This document shows, one piece after another, positions 61,132 through 64,000 of a DNA stretch of 64,000 bases; the first letter of the stretch is position 1; each line of letters begins with the position of its first letter. Source of the stretch: JAUASW01 sp036880965 (lineage in GTDB: Bacteria > Pseudomonadota > Gammaproteobacteria > Burkholderiales > Burkholderiaceae_C); contig NZ_JBAJMV010000001.1 of assembly GCF_036880965.1 (NCBI RefSeq), positions 744,001 through 808,000 on the forward strand. Direction: 5' to 3'. The position numbers and the translations under genes were made by a program. The notes beneath the pieces are model-generated. The model saw only the letters and a program-made list of their open reading frames with translations, was not told the DNA's origin and did not search any database.

Positions 61132-61380
61132 TCAGGCGGGCGTCTCGCCCGGGCCGTCGTTGGCGTGGAAATTGACCGCACGGCCCGGCACCACGGTGGA
61201 AATCGCGTGCTTGTAGACCATTTGGGTCACGGTGTTGCGAAGCAGGACCACGTACTGATCGAAGGACTCGATATGGCCTTGCAGCTTGATACCGTTGACC
61301 AGATAGATCGAAACGGGCACATGCTCTTTGCGCAGCAGATTCAGGAATGGGTCTTGCAAGAGTTGGCCTTTGTTGCTCAC
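61132..61380 (-). CDS. hfq: RNA chaperone Hfq
   Basis: 82 residues from a GTG at 61380 (reads as MSNKGQLLQDPFLN), supported by GGAG 6 bases upstream; an upstream in-frame ATG at 61419 would add 13 residues not found in the family. Hexameric Sm-like protein that pairs small RNAs with messages. Sm1 is VPVSIYLVNGIKLQGHIESF and Sm2 contains the YKHAISTVVP motif. The distal residues Y25-type and the proximal Q8 region are conserved. The short tail ends GPGETPA. Confidence 0.96.
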   Translation of the reverse strand: MSNKGQLLQDPFLNLLRKEHVPVSIYLVNGIKLQGHIESFDQYVVLLRNTVTQMVYKHAISTVVPGRAVNFHANDGPGETPA

Positions 61381-61465
61381 GATATGCTCCGTGATGTGGG
61401 GAGTGGGAAGAGCGTCCACCTTAACACAGGGTGCTGAATGGGCGCTGAAAGTCTCGGTAAGAACC

Positions 61466-62806
61466 CTAGTCGCCCTTTTCGTCGAAAGGATTCTTCGACG
61501 ACCGCAACTCGATCTTCAGCGGCGTACCGACCAGCTTGTAGTGGTCGCGGATGCGGCCTTCCAGGTAGCGCTTGTAGACATCGGTGATGCCTTCCAGCGA
61601 ATTGCCGTGGATGACCACGATGGGCGGGTTCATGCCGCCCTGGTGCGCATAGCGCATCTTGGGGCGGAAGGCGCCGATGCGCTTGGGGGTCTGGTGCTGC
61701 GTGGCTTCCTGGATCAGGCGGGTCAGCACCGGCGTGGTCATCTTCTTGAAGGCCGAACTGTAGGCCGAAGCCAGCGCGTCCCACAAAGGCCCCAGGCCCT
61801 GGCGCTTCAAGGCCGAGATGTTCAGGATGGGCGCGAACTTCAGGAAAGCCAGGCGCTGCTCGATCGAGCGCTGCAGTTGCTCGCGCTGGTAGCTGTCGAT
61901 GGCATCCCATTTGTTGACGGCAATGACCACGGCGCGGCCACTGTCCAGCACATAGCCGGCAATGTGCGCATCCTGCTCCGAGACGCCTTGCGTCGCGTCG
62001 ACCAGCAGCAGCACCACGTTTGCATCACTGATCGCCTGCAGCGTCTTGACCACCGAGAACTTCTCGATGGCTTCGAAGACCTTGCCCTTGCGGCGCAGGC
62101 CGGCGGTGTCGATCAGCTTGAACTTCTGGCCATGGCGCTCGAAATCGACGGCAATCGCGTCGCGAGTCGTGCCCGGCATGTCGAAGGCAACGAGGCGCTC
62201 TTCACCCAGCCAGGTGTTGATCAGCGTACTCTTGCCCACGTTCGGGCGGCCAGCCACGGCGAGGCGGATCACGCCGTCTTCCTGCGGGCCCGCGCCGAAT
62301 TCTTCCTCGGTCTTGTCGAACGGCTCCAGCGCCGCTTCCAGCAGGCTGCGGATGCCCTGGCCATGGGCCGAGGAAATCGGATGCGGCTCGCCCAGACCCA
62401 GCTCATGAAACTCGCCCAGCAGCGGGGAGTCGCTCATGCCTTCGGCCTTGTTGACCGCCAGCAGGATGCGCTTGTTGGCGGTGCGCAGGTAGCGCGCGAT
62501 GTCCTGGTCCTGCGCCGAGAGGCCAAGGCGGATATCGACAACGAACACCACCACGTCCGCTTCGGCCACGGCCTGGCGGGTCTGCTTGGCCATTTCCTTG
62601 ACGATGCCCGTGGTGCTGTCGGGTTCGAAGCCGCCGGTATCGACGACGATGAAATCGCGGTCGCCCAGGCGGCCATCACCGTAGTGACGGTCGCGGGTCA
62701 GGCCGGCGAAGTCCGCGACGATGGCGTCGCGCGTCTTGGTCAGGCGGTTGAAGAGCGTGGACTTGCCGACATTGGGTCGGCCCACCAGGGCAATAACGGG
62801 CTTCAT
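61466..62806 (-). CDS. der: Ribosome assembly GTPase Der (EngA)
   Basis: 446 residues. Essential double GTPase for 50S assembly. Both G domains start with the motif GRPNVGKSTL (about 7-16 and 185-194), with NKAEG and NKWD base-binding motifs. A C-terminal KH-like domain follows (FAPILNISALKRQGLG; then PPIVVIHGNSL). It lies between bamB and hfq, as in many betaproteobacteria. Confidence 0.98.
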   Translation of the reverse strand: MKPVIALVGRPNVGKSTLFNRLTKTRDAIVADFAGLTRDRHYGDGRLGDRDFIVVDTGGFEPDSTTGIVKEMAKQTRQAVAEADVVVFVVDIRLGLSAQDQDIARYLRTANKRILLAVNKAEGMSDSPLLGEFHELGLGEPHPISSAHGQGIRSLLEAALEPFDKTEEEFGAGPQEDGVIRLAVAGRPNVGKSTLINTWLGEERLVAFDMPGTTRDAIAVDFERHGQKFKLIDTAGLRRKGKVFEAIEKFSVVKTLQAISDANVVLLLVDATQGVSEQDAHIAGYVLDSGRAVVIAVNKWDAIDSYQREQLQRSIEQRLAFLKFAPILNISALKRQGLGPLWDALASAYSSAFKKMTTPVLTRLIQEATQHQTPKRIGAFRPKMRYAHQGGMNPPIVVIHGNSLEGITDVYKRYLEGRIRDHYKLVGTPLKIELRSSKNPFDEKGD

Positions 62807-62870
62807 GCGCGGGCAATCCTTCTTGTTGTTGTTCTCGCGTTGTTTAAACTTCGGCGCGCAAAAGACCCGC

Positions 62871-64000
62871 TCAGTTCAGCTTGAAGCCGAACACGCCGCC
62901 CTTGGCGGTGACGACGACGATCAGGCCCGCCACGGCCTGCGGCGCGGCCACCACGGCCGAACCGTCGGTCTCCAGGCGCAATTGGGTCTTGCCGGTTTCA
63001 CGCGAGAGGAAATGCACATAGCCTTCACCATCGCCGAAAACGGCGACCTTGCCTGTCAGGAGCGGCGCGCCGAGCTTGCGGCCCTGCAACTGGTCGGCCG
63101 ACCAGGCCACGTCGCCATTGGCAGTCTTCCAGGCGGTGATGCGGTCCGACACATCGGCACCGACCAACAGATCGCCGTCGGCTGACACACCCACTTGGCC
63201 CGCATTGTTGCGGCTCCAGATGGCGGTGCCGCGCTCGGCATTGATGCAACCCACGGCGACCTGGAAAGCACGGGCGCAGAGCATCTCGCCGCTGCGCGCC
63301 AGCGGCGCGACCAGGTCTGCAAGGCGCTCGACTTCGTTCGTGCCGCGCGGATTGGCCACGCTGGCCTCCCAGCGGAGCTGACCACTCAGCGGGTCGACGC
63401 CGGCAAGGCGCGGGCCCTGCCCCACCACCAGCGTGTCCTTGTAGGCGTTGATCACACCGGCCTGGTTCAGCGTCAACGGCTCACCCGGGCGGCGCAATTC
63501 CCACAGCTTGCGGCCATCGATGGCGTCGTAGGCCAGCACCTGGCGGTCCACGGTCAGCACGAAGACGCGCTCACCAGCAACCAACGGCGCGGTCTTCACC
63601 GGCGTGGTGAGCTGCTTGCTCCACAACTTCTTGCCCGCATCGAACGCCACGAGTTCGTTGTCTGCGCTCACTGCAGCGGCATAGCGGCCGTCGCTGCCCA
63701 CGGCAGCGGAAAGCTTGCCCTTGAGCTCGCCGCGCCAGAGCTGTTTGCCGTCTGCAGCATTGAGTGCCTGCAGCACGCCGTCGCTGTCGGCCACGACGAT
63801 GCGATCGCCGGCCACGGCAACATTCAGCGGGAACTTGATGCTGTCGACACGGATGTTCCAGGCCGAGCGGCCGCTCAGGCTGGCCGTGTAGGTTTCCAGC
63901 GGCGCCTTCTTGGCGGGCATCACCCAGTCATAGACCGCGCAACCTGACAGCAGCGCGGCCAGGCCGGCGGCGATCAGGCTGCGCGACGCGTGGCGGCTGC
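62871..64000 (-). CDS. bamB: Outer membrane assembly lipoprotein BamB, 5' end missing
   Basis: The gene runs off the right edge. The in-frame sequence upstream of the ATG at 63920 encodes a lipoprotein signal (SLIAAGLAALLSGC, lipobox LLSGC), so that ATG is not the start. The mature part is an eight-bladed PQQ-type propeller with repeats such as DGKQLWRGELKGKLSAA, DGRKLWELRRPGEPLTL and NGDVAWSADQL. BamB binds BamA and helps barrel assembly in the outer membrane. Only the signal peptide start is missing. It lies 64 bases upstream of der. Confidence 0.96.
   Translation of the reverse strand, partial: SRHASRSLIAAGLAALLSGCAVYDWVMPAKKAPLETYTASLSGRSAWNIRVDSIKFPLNVAVAGDRIVVADSDGVLQALNAADGKQLWRGELKGKLSAAVGSDGRYAAAVSADNELVAFDAGKKLWSKQLTTPVKTAPLVAGERVFVLTVDRQVLAYDAIDGRKLWELRRPGEPLTLNQAGVINAYKDTLVVGQGPRLAGVDPLSGQLRWEASVANPRGTNEVERLADLVAPLARSGEMLCARAFQVAVGCINAERGTAIWSRNNAGQVGVSADGDLLVGADVSDRITAWKTANGDVAWSADQLQGRKLGAPLLTGKVAVFGDGEGYVHFLSRETGKTQLRLETDGSAVVAAPQAVAGLIVVVTAKGGVFGFKLN

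Overview
The window is a high-GC chromosomal segment of a betaproteobacterium of the order Burkholderiales. The grounds are the protein families and gene orders: an rpsB-tsf-pyrH-frr-uppS-cdsA-dxr-rseP-bamA-skp-lpxD-fabZ-lpxA-lpxB-rnhB chain, a bamB-der-hfq-hflX-hflK-hflC-yjeT-hisZ-purA chain, and hemH-hslR-grpE-dnaK-dnaJ. A Rubrivivax/Roseateles/Leptothrix-like member (Sphaerotilaceae) is my best guess, but this is inference. Nearly all of it is core genome. I saw no transposase, integrase, phage gene, CRISPR array or rRNA. One tRNA gene (tRNA-Leu, anticodon CAG) is present. Both ends cut genes: rpoD lacks its 5' end and bamB, on the minus strand, lacks its 5' end.

Layout. 1-8.4 kb (+): end of rpoD, with three 23-bp hairpin repeats at its stop codon; a class III cyclase-FHA fusion; hemH-hslR; then the heat-shock group grpE, dnaK, dnaJ with sigma-32-type promoter candidates. 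8.6-12 kb (+): a response regulator with a repeat-rich C-terminus and an EptA/MCR-type phosphoethanolamine transferase. 12-17.8 kb (-): a PA0069-type radical SAM gene with a LexA box touching its start codon, a membrane-bound PAS-GGDEF-EAL protein and a UvrD-like helicase. 17.9-22 kb (-): a four-gene operon for flavin-based electron transfer across the membrane (PepSY protein, DUF2271 protein, PepSY-flavodoxin-reductase fusion, ApbE flavin transferase). 22.2-25.3 kb (-): rpsF-priB-rpsR-rplI, then dnaB. 25.5-32 kb: a sodium/solute symporter, ppsA (-), its regulator gene (+) and an EamA transporter (+). 32-47.1 kb (-): the long translation, isoprenoid, phospholipid, outer-membrane and lipid A chain. 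47.3-51.5 kb (+): amidase, FAD amino-acid dehydrogenase and nnr. 51.5-64 kb: rnr (-), tRNA-Leu (+), then the hfq/hfl/purA chain (-).

The most interesting region is the flavin operon at 17.9-22.0 kb. The small secreted DUF2271 protein carries a D-G-V-T-G-A-S motif of the type to which ApbE enzymes attach FMN, and an ApbE gene lies in the same operon. The PepSY-flavodoxin-reductase fusion could feed it electrons from cytoplasmic NAD(P)H. The operon lies directly downstream of dnaB, and beyond its far end is a 50-bp fragment of dnaB (48 of 50 bases identical to the intact gene). It is therefore bracketed by direct repeats, as expected if it arrived by insertion at the 3' end of dnaB.

Other points worth checking: the rnr reading frame has no ATG, GTG or TTG before its conserved N-terminal domain and probably starts at ATC; the tRNA-Leu promoter overlaps that start; DnaA-box-like sites lie before dnaK and at the start of dnaB; a symporter has an exact EF-hand loop; and palindrome clusters lie between lpxA and lpxB and between cdsA and uppS.
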